Source: Thermotoga maritima MSB8 (GTDB lineage: Bacteria > Thermotogota > Thermotogae > Thermotogales > Thermotogaceae). From it: 64,000 nucleotides of DNA. Position 1 is the stretch's first letter; every line of letters begins with the position of its first letter. Under the pieces are notes generated by a model that was not told where the DNA came from, did no database searches, and saw nothing but the letters and a program-made list of their open reading frames with translations. The stretch covers positions 696,465 through 760,464 of the forward strand of contig NC_000853.1 in the NCBI RefSeq assembly GCF_000008545.1, read 5' to 3'. Below are positions 36,494-45,141 of this stretch, piece by piece. Both the position numbers and the translations under genes were made by a program.

Positions 36494-37708
36494 TTGAGAA
36501 AGATACTTGTTCTTGGGTTGGTAGTGATAAGCATTCTCCTGCTTTCACAGAACATAAAGGATTTAGAACCAGACTCTCCGTTTTTCGAAGCCGTGAACTA
36601 CGTGGTGAAAGCAGGCATTATGGAGCTCGATGACAAGGGGAACTTCAGGGGAGCGCTCCTCGTGACTCGATACGACGTGGCGCAGTACATCTACAGACTG
36701 GTCATGAGATTCGAACTTGAAAAACTCAAAGAAAAGCTCCCGCTGCTCGATGAGCTCGATATTGTAAAAGCAGCCACGATCGCTCTCGATGAACGAACTT
36801 CCAATCTGGAAAAGAACTACAATTCTTTGAACTCTCGTGTCGATTCTGCTGTACTCGAAATTACCTCCGCGGCGAGTGAAGTTTCAGAGTTGAAGACAAA
36901 GATCGATTCTCTGGAAGAAGCGTTCAACAATTTATCTCTGGCTTTCACCAGCTTCAAGCAGGAAACGGCTGGAATAGATTCGGAGATACTGAGGAGAATA
37001 GACGTTGTGGAAAAAAACCTCAAGAAGCTTGAAGAGAGTTCAAAACAGAATACCTCGAGACTGACTCTTCTGGAAAAGAATCTGGAAAACGTGTCAAAAG
37101 AGATGACTTCTCTTAAAGAAGCGGTCACTCAAATCAGTTCAGACACACGCAGTCTTCTCACCTGGAAACAGGACGCGGGCGAGGATATCCTCATGCTGAA
37201 GGGAAGAACAGGAAGTCTTTCAGAAGAGTTGAACCAGCTTCGCAAAGAATTGGACTCACTCTCCTCGGATGTGGTGAATCTGAAAAACGAAATGAACCAG
37301 AAGGTTTCTGTCGTTTCCAGCAGAGTCTCCGCTCAGGAGGAAAAGGTCTCTGATCTGGAAAAGAGTATCCTTCAGATAACAGCAAAATTTCAGATGCTGG
37401 AGTCCAGCGTGGAAAACCTGAAAAGCGATCTGGAAAACCTGAATAAACGTTTCTCCGGACTGGAAGAATCCGTCGCTGAAGATCAGCAAAACAGAACGAC
37501 AATGGAGAGTGAAATCCAGGATCTGAAAAAGCAGGTGAGCGACCTTTCAAAGAAGATCGAAAGGCTCTCTTCGGACCTGACAGCACTTTCTCAGAGGGTG
37601 GAAGAAAAAGAGAAATCTTCGCTCCAGATGGATATCAGTACGCTGATGGTGATCGGCGCCGGTGCTCTTGCCCTTCTTCTGGGAATCATTCTTCTTGCGG
37701 GGCGATGA
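36494..37708 (+). CDS. Omp-alpha-like envelope protein: SLH domain, long coiled coil, C-terminal membrane anchor
   Basis: A 404-residue protein with a signal peptide (MRKILVLGLVVISILLL), one SLH domain (about 25-85: SPFFEAVNYVVKAGIMELDD; LLVTRYDVAQYIYRLVMRFE), about 270 residues of coiled coil and a terminal membrane helix (LMVIGAGALALLLGIILLAG). This is the layout of T. maritima Omp-alpha, the rod that spans the periplasm and links cell wall to toga. TTG 36494 is chosen because GGAGGTG lies seven bases upstream; the TTG at 36473 is ignored. It may be Omp-alpha itself or a paralogue. Confidence 0.82.
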   Translation: MRKILVLGLVVISILLLSQNIKDLEPDSPFFEAVNYVVKAGIMELDDKGNFRGALLVTRYDVAQYIYRLVMRFELEKLKEKLPLLDELDIVKAATIALDERTSNLEKNYNSLNSRVDSAVLEITSAASEVSELKTKIDSLEEAFNNLSLAFTSFKQETAGIDSEILRRIDVVEKNLKKLEESSKQNTSRLTLLEKNLENVSKEMTSLKEAVTQISSDTRSLLTWKQDAGEDILMLKGRTGSLSEELNQLRKELDSLSSDVVNLKNEMNQKVSVVSSRVSAQEEKVSDLEKSILQITAKFQMLESSVENLKSDLENLNKRFSGLEESVAEDQQNRTTMESEIQDLKKQVSDLSKKIERLSSDLTALSQRVEEKEKSSLQMDISTLMVIGAGALALLLGIILLAGR

Positions 37709-38469
37709 GCGTGACAAAGGGAATAGCGTTCGCAGCGGGAGGAGTCAAAGGGGCGACTCACATAGCTTTCCTGGAAAGATCTGGAGACGTGTTCGATGTG
37801 GTCACTGGATCCTCGATAGGAGCCGTTGTAGGAGGTCTGTACGCGCTCTACGGAGAGCCCGCTTTGGTGAAAGACATCACCTTTTCCCTTATGAAGAAAC
37901 ACTTCGAAGACCTGAAAAAGACGGAATCGGAGAACACCTGGAGAGGATTGTTTCAGCGCTCTCTTTTCAAGGCGGACCTGCTGTTTTCTGTTCTCAAAGA
38001 GGCTTTTGGTAGAAAGAAATTTTCTGACTGCAAGAAGACGCTCGGTGTTGTGGTCTTCGATACAGAAAACATGGATTCTCTCCTTGTGACAGAAGGATTT
38101 CTGATAGATGCCGTCGTAGCGAGCAGTTCTGTGCCGGGATATTTCGAGCCGATCTGGATAGGAGGGACTCCCTCTCTGGATGGTGGGGTTCTTGCACCCA
38201 CACCGGTTTCTCAGGCGCGGGAACTCGGAGCAGACTTCGTCGTAGCTTCCGCTTTCAACAGAGAGAGAAAAGACGGATTTAAGAATCATTTCGAGATGTT
38301 CTTTGTGATGGACAGGTGGAAGGAGATACTCCTGGAAAGGGAAGAACTTTCAAAAGCGGATTTTGTGGTGATACACGATGTGAACGAGCCCTGGAACGCC
38401 TTTGATAAGTACGAAGAAATCTACAGAAAGGCACTTAAAAATCTAAGGGGAGTGATTTTACCCTGGTAA
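37705..38469 (+). CDS. Patatin-like phospholipase (first of a tandem pair)
   Basis: A 254-residue protein with all patatin catalytic features: oxyanion loop AAGGVKGATHIAF (about 10-22), nucleophile elbow TGSSIGAVVGG (GxSxG, Ser about 37) and catalytic Asp in PSLDGGVLAPTPV (about 158). Patatin-like proteins deacylate phospholipids. No signal peptide, so it probably acts at the inner face of the membrane unless exported another way. It overlaps the SLH gene by four bases (ATGA), and its end overlaps the second patatin-like frame. Confidence 0.87.
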   Translation: MSVTKGIAFAAGGVKGATHIAFLERSGDVFDVVTGSSIGAVVGGLYALYGEPALVKDITFSLMKKHFEDLKKTESENTWRGLFQRSLFKADLLFSVLKEAFGRKKFSDCKKTLGVVVFDTENMDSLLVTEGFLIDAVVASSSVPGYFEPIWIGGTPSLDGGVLAPTPVSQARELGADFVVASAFNRERKDGFKNHFEMFFVMDRWKEILLEREELSKADFVVIHDVNEPWNAFDKYEEIYRKALKNLRGVILPW

Positions 38470-39209
38470 TTTCGTTCGGTGGAGACAGCGGTGCTTATCT
38501 GGGAGTCATAGGGGTGCTGAAATTTTTAAAAGATTCGAAAGTCGATTTCACGGTGAGGTGCTGTGGAGTTTCTTCTATTCCCTGCGCTCTTTTTTTCCTT
38601 ACAAGATCTACTAACAGGACGTACTCGATTCTGGTGAAGGAATGGAAGAACATTGAAAAGCTTCTCGATCCTTTCTTCACGAAAGGCATAGATCAGCTTT
38701 CAATGGTGGATGCTCTTCGAATACTGATGAGAATCGGTGACACGCTGAACGGTGTTCGAAATCACGAGCGCCTGTACAGGTACATAGATTCGCTGTTCCC
38801 CGCACAGAAAATCCCAGGGGGTCTTGAAATCTGGGCTTTCGATCTTTTTGAAGGAAAGGAAGTGGTTTTCAAAGAGGGAGACGATCTGAGAAGAGCGCTC
38901 AAGATTTCTCTTTCCTTTCCGATACTCTACCGCCCGTACGAAGACAGGTACGTTCCCATCACCTGGATCACGGGAGTTCCCGAAGGAGAACTGACGGTCC
39001 TTTTCGATGTGAAGAAAGAAAAGAATCCCCCCAGAAACGCGCTCGAGTACCTGTTTTTGTCGACAACAGCCAGAACAAAGCATCTGGAGAGAGAAAGAAT
39101 AAAAAAGGCTAAGAGCTTGAGAATAGCGTGTACTTCTCTTTCTCCAGTTTCTACAACGCGACGCGCTTACGAAGAGTTTTCCAGATTCTTCGAGGAGGTG
39201 GTTCTGTGA
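38463..39209 (+). CDS. Degenerate patatin-like protein (second of pair), no standard start codon at its N-terminus
   Basis: The first in-frame GTG is at 38514, but the frame is open upstream and encodes VISFGGDSGAYLGVIGVLKF, which matches the patatin oxyanion loop region. From 38439 to 38514 no ATG, GTG or TTG occurs in frame; a GGGGAGTGA site at 38447-38455 points to CTG 38463 or ATT 38469 as start. The nucleophile elbow reads CCGVSSIPCAL, losing the last Gly of GxSxG, and no DG(G/A) motif is seen (the region reads ITGVPEGELTV). It is probably an inactive partner of the first patatin. It overlaps the OstA-like gene by four bases. Confidence 0.65.
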   Translation: MVISFGGDSGAYLGVIGVLKFLKDSKVDFTVRCCGVSSIPCALFFLTRSTNRTYSILVKEWKNIEKLLDPFFTKGIDQLSMVDALRILMRIGDTLNGVRNHERLYRYIDSLFPAQKIPGGLEIWAFDLFEGKEVVFKEGDDLRRALKISLSFPILYRPYEDRYVPITWITGVPEGELTVLFDVKKEKNPPRNALEYLFLSTTARTKHLERERIKKAKSLRIACTSLSPVSTTRRAYEEFSRFFEEVVL

Positions 39210-39823
39210 AAAAGTCGTTGATCGCGTTCTTCATCCTTGTGAGTCTTTTCGCATTCTCGAAGACGATCCACATAAAAGCAGATTTTGTGAAGCCTTCCGA
39301 TGAGAGGATAGAGTATTCCGGAAGCGTTGTTCTCAAGATCGAAGAAGAGAACTTTACGCTGAACGCTGACAATTTGATCGTGAAAAAACTGAGTGGAAAG
39401 TGGAGAATAACAGAAGCGAGTTCATCTGTAACTGTGACCCTTGAAGACGGGGAGCTGAAAGGAGACACTCTCATTTACGATGTGGAGACCAGAGTAGGAA
39501 CTATCACAGGAAATGTGAAAGGTGAGTTCATCGATAAAACCAGTACAGAAACGATCTATATAGAGTGCGAACAAATCACCTTCGATCTTGAAGAGGACGT
39601 TTTCCAGGGAGCTGGAAAGGTGAAGATTCAAAAGGGTTCAGTTGAGGCAAATTCCGAAGAGGTGGTTTACAAAAGAAAAGACGGCATCATAGAACTCCTC
39701 CGCAGTGTGAGGTTGAAGGATAAAGAAAAAGATCTGGAGATGGAAGCAGAGAGAGTGGTCATGGATCTTGAAGAAGATACGATGGAAGCGAGTTCCGTGA
39801 CCGTCACCTTAGAGGTGGAGTGA
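39206..39823 (+). CDS. LptA/OstA-like periplasmic protein
   Basis: A 205-residue protein with a signal peptide (MKKSLIAFFILVSLFAFSKT) followed by repeating short beta strands typical of the OstA/LptA jellyroll: ERIEYSGSVVLKIEEENFTL, DTLIYDVETRVGTITGNVKG, ITFDLEEDVFQGAGKVKIQK. LptA forms the bridge carrying lipopolysaccharide to the outer membrane; Thermotoga has an outer toga but no classic LPS, so the cargo is open. GTG 39206 follows GAGGAGGTGG and overlaps the patatin-like stop. It is joined directly to the tRNA nucleotidyltransferase gene. Confidence 0.75.
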   Translation: MKKSLIAFFILVSLFAFSKTIHIKADFVKPSDERIEYSGSVVLKIEEENFTLNADNLIVKKLSGKWRITEASSSVTVTLEDGELKGDTLIYDVETRVGTITGNVKGEFIDKTSTETIYIECEQITFDLEEDVFQGAGKVKIQKGSVEANSEEVVYKRKDGIIELLRSVRLKDKEKDLEMEAERVVMDLEEDTMEASSVTVTLEVE

Positions 39824-42415
39824 ATGAGAGTCATTACCACACACAGGTCACCCGATTTCGATGCCTTCGCTTCCTGTGTCGCGGCAAAGAAGTTGCTTGA
39901 TGACCACATCATAGTTCTGCCTTCCAATCCAGCGAGGAATCTCTCCGATTTCCTCAAGGTTTACTCGGATCGGTTTGAATTCGTTTGGGATCATGAGTTT
40001 GAAGGTGAGATCACAGAACTTGTGATCGTCGACGCACCTTCTCTGGACCGCATACCGGAGAGCATCAGAAAGAAAGCTCAGGGGGCGAAAATAACTGTTT
40101 ACGATCACCATGTAGATGAAAGCCCTTACGATGGAATAGTATCGAAGGTAGGAGCCACGATCACGATACTCGTTGAGCTCATTCGAGAGAAAAATATACC
40201 ACTGGATCCCACCGAAGCCACTCTCTTCATGATCGCTCTCTACGACGACACGGGAAATCTCCTTTTCTCTTCAACCACACCGCGGGATCTGGAGATAGCG
40301 AAATTCCTTCTGGAAAATGGAGCAAATCTCGATGAAGTGGCACTTTACACAAGAGAAGAACTCACTCCTAGGCAGATGGAACTGCTGGACGATTTGATAG
40401 AGAACGCTCGTGATTATGAAGTGAACGGCGTTCCGATAACGATCTCGATGATAGAGTGCGAGGATTTCGTTGGGGGACTGGGGCTGATCGTGAGTAAAGC
40501 CTGGGAAATGATGGGAAAGGAAACCTTCATAGCGATCGTGAAGATGGGAAAGAAGATTTACGTTATTGGAAGAACCAGTTCACCCGATGTGGATCTCGGC
40601 TCTCTCATGAAAGACCTCGGGGGAGGCGGACACACGAGGGCAGCCTCCGCAACTATCACCGGGAAAGAGATCGACGAGGTTTTGAAAGAAGTTTTGAATA
40701 GACTCCATGATCACGTGGTGCCACTCCTCCGCGCAAGAGATATCATGTCCTCTCCCGTGAAGGTGGTCCTATCTAACATGACGATAAAAGAAGTGGATAG
40801 GTTGATGAAGCAAACCGGGCACAGTGGATTTCCGGTCGTTGAGGGGAACAGGCTGGTAGGTATTGTGACGAAGAAAGCGGTCGAAAAGGCGATGAACCAT
40901 GGTCTGGGAGACAGGCCTGTGAAGTCCATCATGTCGACGAACCTGGTGGTGGCGAGCCCTGATACTCCCGTGACCAGGTTGAGAGAGCTCATGGTGGAAC
41001 ATGCCATCGGACGAATTCCCATACTGGAAAACGGCATTCTCGTGGGCATCGTGACAAGAAGTGATGTCCTGAGGGCGATATTCGGAAAACCCTTCAAAAA
41101 ATACGTAATGCCGGTGTTTCAGGCGAACGGACAGATATTCAGAGATGTTTCAAAGCTCCTTGTAGAACGGGTAGATCCGAAGATCTTGAATCTTTTCAGA
41201 CTCCTCGGGAAGTTCGGTGACGAGGTGAACATGCCCGTTTACGTTGTGGGAGGTTTCGTCCGCGATCTTCTCCTCGGTATAAAGAATCTCGATATAGACA
41301 TCGTTGTTGAAGGCAACGCGCTGGAATTCGCCGAGTACGCCAAACGTTTTCTGCCGGGAAAACTGGTGAAACACGACAAATTCATGACCGCCTCTCTTTT
41401 TCTGAAGGGAGGCCTCAGAATAGACATCGCAACAGCGAGACTGGAGTACTACGAATCACCCGCCAAACTCCCCGATGTGGAAATGAGTACGATAAAGAAA
41501 GATCTCTACAGGAGAGATTTCACGATAAACGCGATGGCTATAAAGCTGAATCCGAAAGATTTCGGATTGCTGATCGATTTCTTTGGGGGATACAGAGATC
41601 TGAAGGAAGGAGTAATACGTGTTCTTCACACTTTGAGTTTTGTAGACGATCCCACAAGGATTCTACGTGCCATTCGGTTTGAGCAACGTTTTGACTTCAG
41701 AATAGAAGAAACAACAGAGAGACTCCTGAAACAGGCTGTTGAAGAAGGCTACCTTGAGAGAACAACTGGACCACGTCTCAGGCAGGAACTGGAGAAAATA
41801 CTCGAAGAGAAAAACCCTCTGAAGTCGATCAGAAGGATGGCACAATTCGATGTGATAAAACATCTGTTTCCAAAAACCTATTACACACCTTCCATGGACG
41901 AGAAGATGGAAAATCTCTTCAGAAACATTCCGTGGGTGGAGGAGAACTTCGGAGAGGTTGACAGATTCTACGCGGTACTCCACGTGTTCCTTGAGTTCTA
42001 CGACGACGAGAGCTGGAAAGAAGTGAGGGATAGATATTCTCTTCGCAGGAATTTGATAAATGAAATCAGGCATGTAGAAAAGAGTGCCCCCGCTCTTTTA
42101 GAAATGCTTTCAGAAAGGGTTCCTGCTTCCTTTGTTTATCCTCTTGTGAAGGGTGTTTCGAACGAAACGATCTGTCACTTCTTGGCGTATCTCAGCGGTG
42201 AGAAAGAAGGGTTGTTCAAATCTTATCTTTTGAAGATAAAGAACACGAAGCTCGAAAAGATAAACGGAGAGTATCTCATCAGAAAAGGAATAACATCCGG
42301 TAAAATAATTGGAGAGGTTCTCGAGAAGATTCTCATGAAAAAACTCGATGGAGACACAAGAGATGAAGAGGAGATACTGGAGGAAGTCCTGGCATCATTA
42401 GAAACGGAGGGATAA
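39824..42415 (+). CDS. cca: DHH phosphoesterase-CBS pair-tRNA nucleotidyltransferase (CCA-adding) fusion
   Basis: An 863-residue multidomain protein. Residues 1 to about 305 are a DHH/DHHA1 phosphoesterase ([44 protein letters not shown]), about 310-425 a pair of CBS domains ([40 protein letters not shown]) and about 460-863 a class II nucleotidyltransferase ([45 protein letters not shown]). The last part adds or repairs the CCA end of tRNA; the first may act as a nuclease or c-di-nucleotide/nanoRNA hydrolase. The start abuts the OstA-like stop without a gap. Confidence 0.93.
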   Translation: MRVITTHRSPDFDAFASCVAAKKLLDDHIIVLPSNPARNLSDFLKVYSDRFEFVWDHEFEGEITELVIVDAPSLDRIPESIRKKAQGAKITVYDHHVDESPYDGIVSKVGATITILVELIREKNIPLDPTEATLFMIALYDDTGNLLFSSTTPRDLEIAKFLLENGANLDEVALYTREELTPRQMELLDDLIENARDYEVNGVPITISMIECEDFVGGLGLIVSKAWEMMGKETFIAIVKMGKKIYVIGRTSSPDVDLGSLMKDLGGGGHTRAASATITGKEIDEVLKEVLNRLHDHVVPLLRARDIMSSPVKVVLSNMTIKEVDRLMKQTGHSGFPVVEGNRLVGIVTKKAVEKAMNHGLGDRPVKSIMSTNLVVASPDTPVTRLRELMVEHAIGRIPILENGILVGIVTRSDVLRAIFGKPFKKYVMPVFQANGQIFRDVSKLLVERVDPKILNLFRLLGKFGDEVNMPVYVVGGFVRDLLLGIKNLDIDIVVEGNALEFAEYAKRFLPGKLVKHDKFMTASLFLKGGLRIDIATARLEYYESPAKLPDVEMSTIKKDLYRRDFTINAMAIKLNPKDFGLLIDFFGGYRDLKEGVIRVLHTLSFVDDPTRILRAIRFEQRFDFRIEETTERLLKQAVEEGYLERTTGPRLRQELEKILEEKNPLKSIRRMAQFDVIKHLFPKTYYTPSMDEKMENLFRNIPWVEENFGEVDRFYAVLHVFLEFYDDESWKEVRDRYSLRRNLINEIRHVEKSAPALLEMLSERVPASFVYPLVKGVSNETICHFLAYLSGEKEGLFKSYLLKIKNTKLEKINGEYLIRKGITSGKIIGEVLEKILMKKLDGDTRDEEEILEEVLASLETEG

Positions 42416-42416
42416 G

Positions 42417-43964
42417 ATGAGTCTGAGGGATAAGATCGAAGAATTGAAGAAAATTGAGAAAGAGATTGAACAGGGTGGCGGTCCTGAGAAAGTAGAAAAG
42501 CAGCATAGAGCTGGAAAACTCACCGCCTGGGAAAGGTTAGAACTGCTCCTTGATCCAGGAACGTTCGTGGAGATCGACAAGTTCGTGGAACACAGAAACA
42601 CGTACTTTGGACTCGACAAGGTGAAACTTCCAAGGGATGGAGTCATTACAGGTGTGGGAGAGATAAACGGAAGAAAAGTCGCCGTTTTCTCCCAGGACTT
42701 CACGGTGATGGGCGGTTCACTTGGAGAAATGCACGCAAAGAAGATTGTAAAGCTCCTCGATCTGGCCCTCAAGATGGGAATACCTGTGATCGGTATAAAC
42801 GATTCTGGAGGCGCACGAATTCAGGAAGGTGTGGATGCACTCGCCGGTTACGGCGAAATATTTTTGAGGAACACCCTCGCTTCCGGTGTGGTGCCGCAGA
42901 TCACCGTGATAGCTGGTCCCTGTGCTGGTGGGGCTGTCTATTCTCCCGCCCTCACCGATTTCATCGTGATGGTAGACCAGACCGCCAGGATGTTCATAAC
43001 GGGGCCGAACGTGATAAAGGCGGTGACGGGTGAAGAGATCTCCCAAGAGGATCTGGGAGGTGCCATGGTTCACAATCAGAAGAGTGGAAACGCTCACTTT
43101 CTGGCAGACAACGATGAAAAAGCCATGTCTCTGGTGAGAACACTTCTTTCGTACCTTCCCTCCAACAACGCCGAAGAACCACCCGTTGAGGATCCCGATA
43201 CCAGTCTGGAAACTCCAGAGGACATTCTCGATATCCTTCCGGACAATCCGAACAAGGGATACGATGTGAGAGATGTCATCAAAAGAGTAGTGGATCACGG
43301 GGAGTTCTTCGAGGTTCAGCCTTACTTTGCAAAGAACATCGTCATAGGCTTTGCCAGAATCCAGGGAAAGACAGTGGGAATAGTGGCGAATCAGCCTTCC
43401 GTACTCGCCGGTGTTCTGGATATCGATTCCTCCGACAAAGCGGCGCGTTTCATCAGGTTCCTCGACGCCTTCAATATTCCTATTCTGACCTTCGTGGACA
43501 CCCCCGGTTATCTCCCCGGTGTCGCTCAGGAACACGGCGGTATCATAAGACACGGAGCGAAGCTGCTCTACGCGTACAGCGAGGCAACGGTCCCGAAGAT
43601 CACGGTCATTCTCCGAAAGGCCTATGGAGGAGCGTACATCGCCATGGGGAGCAAACATCTGGGGGCGGATATGGTGCTTGCCTGGCCGTCCGCCGAGATC
43701 GCAGTCATGGGGCCTGAAGGCGCAGCGAATATTATCTTCAAAAGGGAAATAGAGGCTTCTTCCAATCCAGAAGAAACGAGAAGAAAGCTCATCGAAGAAT
43801 ACAAACAGCAGTTCGCGAATCCGTACATAGCGGCGAGCAGAGGATACGTAGACATGGTGATAGATCCGAGAGAGACAAGAAAATACATAATGAGGGCACT
43901 TGAAGTCTGCGAAACTAAGGTTGAGTACAGACCGAAGAAAAAGCATGGAAACATCCCTCTGTGA
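42417..43964 (+). CDS. Biotin-dependent acyl-CoA carboxyltransferase (propionyl-CoA carboxylase beta / methylmalonyl-CoA decarboxylase alpha type)
   Basis: A 515-residue carboxyltransferase with two crotonase-like halves: [60 protein letters not shown] and [40 protein letters not shown]. It moves CO2 between an acyl-CoA and carrier biotin. The next two genes are an OadG-like anchor and a biotin carrier, the set of a sodium-pumping methylmalonyl-CoA decarboxylase, so decarboxylation is as likely as carboxylation. GGAGGGATAAG precedes ATG 42417, two bases after cca. Confidence 0.93.
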   Translation: MSLRDKIEELKKIEKEIEQGGGPEKVEKQHRAGKLTAWERLELLLDPGTFVEIDKFVEHRNTYFGLDKVKLPRDGVITGVGEINGRKVAVFSQDFTVMGGSLGEMHAKKIVKLLDLALKMGIPVIGINDSGGARIQEGVDALAGYGEIFLRNTLASGVVPQITVIAGPCAGGAVYSPALTDFIVMVDQTARMFITGPNVIKAVTGEEISQEDLGGAMVHNQKSGNAHFLADNDEKAMSLVRTLLSYLPSNNAEEPPVEDPDTSLETPEDILDILPDNPNKGYDVRDVIKRVVDHGEFFEVQPYFAKNIVIGFARIQGKTVGIVANQPSVLAGVLDIDSSDKAARFIRFLDAFNIPILTFVDTPGYLPGVAQEHGGIIRHGAKLLYAYSEATVPKITVILRKAYGGAYIAMGSKHLGADMVLAWPSAEIAVMGPEGAANIIFKREIEASSNPEETRRKLIEEYKQQFANPYIAASRGYVDMVIDPRETRKYIMRALEVCETKVEYRPKKKHGNIPL

Positions 43965-43973
43965 GGTGAGGTA

Positions 43974-44279
43974 ATGATCACCATCTTTCTGTTCGGAATA
44001 GTGACAGTGTTCTTTGTATTTCTTATTCTGTATTTGTTCTCCATTGTTTTGAAGTTTTTCTCGGGAAAAGAGAAACCCGCTGTTGTTGAAGAAAAGAAGA
44101 CCAGGTATTCAGAAGAGAACGAAGAGGTGATAGCAGTTATCTCAGCGGTGCTTTCGCAGGTAATCGAAGGTGAATACAGAATAGTTTCTGTGAAAAAAAG
44201 CAGAGAAAAACGAGGATACGAAGCGTGGAAAAAAACCGGCTGGAGGAGGAGAAAATGGTCAGAAAGTTCAGAGTGGTAG
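43974..44279 (+). CDS. OadG-family small membrane subunit (decarboxylase gamma/delta type)
   Basis: A 101-residue protein with one N-terminal membrane helix (ITIFLFGIVTVFFVFLILYL) and a charged cytoplasmic tail containing EENEEVIAVISAVLSQVIEG and a basic/tryptophan-rich end (YEAWKKTGWRRR). This is the layout of the OadG/MmdD subunits that hold the carboxyltransferase to the membrane decarboxylase. Its end overlaps the biotin-carrier gene by 25 bases. No beta (ion-pump) subunit gene is found in the window. Confidence 0.8.
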   Translation: MITIFLFGIVTVFFVFLILYLFSIVLKFFSGKEKPAVVEEKKTRYSEENEEVIAVISAVLSQVIEGEYRIVSVKKSREKRGYEAWKKTGWRRRKWSESSEW

Positions 44280-44659
44280 TGAACGGAAAGGAATACATTG
44301 TCGAAGTGGAAGAAATAGGAAACGTTCGTAAAAAGGAACCAGCTGAGAAACCAGCAAAAGAAGTGTCTCAGAAAACGGTTCAGGAAATTCCCAAGGAAGA
44401 ACCAAAACCAGTTGTGTTAGAAAGGGAAAAGTCTTCAGATCAGGAAGAAAAACTGGTTAAGGCTCCCATGGCGGGCATAGTGTTGAAGGTGCTTGTAAAA
44501 GAGGGTCAAAAGGTGAACGTGGGAGATAAACTTCTTGTTTTTGAAGCCATGAAGATGGAAAACGAGCTTCAGTCCGAGTTTTCTGGAACAGTAAAGGAGA
44601 TCCTCGTGAAAGAAGGAGACAACATAGAAACAGGTCAGATACTCATGAAGATCGTGTAA
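44255..44659 (+). CDS. Biotin carboxyl carrier protein (biotinyl domain)
   Basis: A 134-residue protein with an N-terminal region (KFRVVVNGKEYIVEVEEIG), a Lys/Glu/Pro-rich flexible linker (about 25-60) and a C-terminal biotinyl domain with the attachment motif VFEAMKMENELQSE (Lys about residue 100). It shuttles carboxyl groups for the carboxyltransferase upstream. ATG 44255 is set by GGAGGAGG immediately before it. Confidence 0.92.
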   Translation: MVRKFRVVVNGKEYIVEVEEIGNVRKKEPAEKPAKEVSQKTVQEIPKEEPKPVVLEREKSSDQEEKLVKAPMAGIVLKVLVKEGQKVNVGDKLLVFEAMKMENELQSEFSGTVKEILVKEGDNIETGQILMKIV

Positions 44660-44671
44660 GGGGGGATGAAA

Positions 44672-45124
44672 ATGGAACTGAAAGTGGTGACGTTCAAGCT
44701 GGGAAATCAGGTGTTCGGTGTGGACATCATGAAAGTGGAGAGCATCGTTGAGGTAGAAAAGATCGTTCCCGTTCCAGAGACAGCAGAGTACATAGAGGGG
44801 GTCATGAACCTCAGAGGAAAGATCATTCCGGTGGTGAATCTCAGGAAGAAGTTCAAGATGCCGGACATGGAGGACAAGAAGAGGGCGAAGATCATTGTTT
44901 CGATGGTGAAAAACACACTGATAGGTTTCCTGGTGGACGATGTGAGCGAGGTTTTGACGCTCACAGAGAGTGACATCGAACAGCCTCCTCAGAACCTCGC
45001 GGGAAAAGGAAAGAACTACATTCTCGGGCTTGCTAAAGTTCGTGACGATATCGTGATCATTCTGAACATAGAAGAGGTTCTCACTTCGGAGGAACTGGTG
45101 GAGATCAGCAACATCAACGTGTGA
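44672..45124 (+). CDS. Chemotaxis coupling protein CheW, second copy
   Basis: A 150-residue Che[41 protein letters not shown] and [23 protein letters not shown] 44672 is chosen because the GGGGG run at 44660-44665 directly abuts the earlier ATG 44666. Unlike the first cheW (25986-26441) it lies away from cheA, between the biotin-carrier gene and cysS, with no receptor gene nearby. It could couple a separate set of receptors or balance array stoichiometry. Confidence 0.93.
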   Translation: MELKVVTFKLGNQVFGVDIMKVESIVEVEKIVPVPETAEYIEGVMNLRGKIIPVVNLRKKFKMPDMEDKKRAKIIVSMVKNTLIGFLVDDVSEVLTLTESDIEQPPQNLAGKGKNYILGLAKVRDDIVIILNIEEVLTSEELVEISNINV

Positions 45125-45141
45125 AAACTGGAGGTGCATCG

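Noticed and set aside
42717-43946. A 409-codon minus-strand frame opposite the carboxyltransferase gene
   Set aside because: Mirror of a strongly conserved plus-strand enzyme; no motif and no Shine-Dalgarno site.
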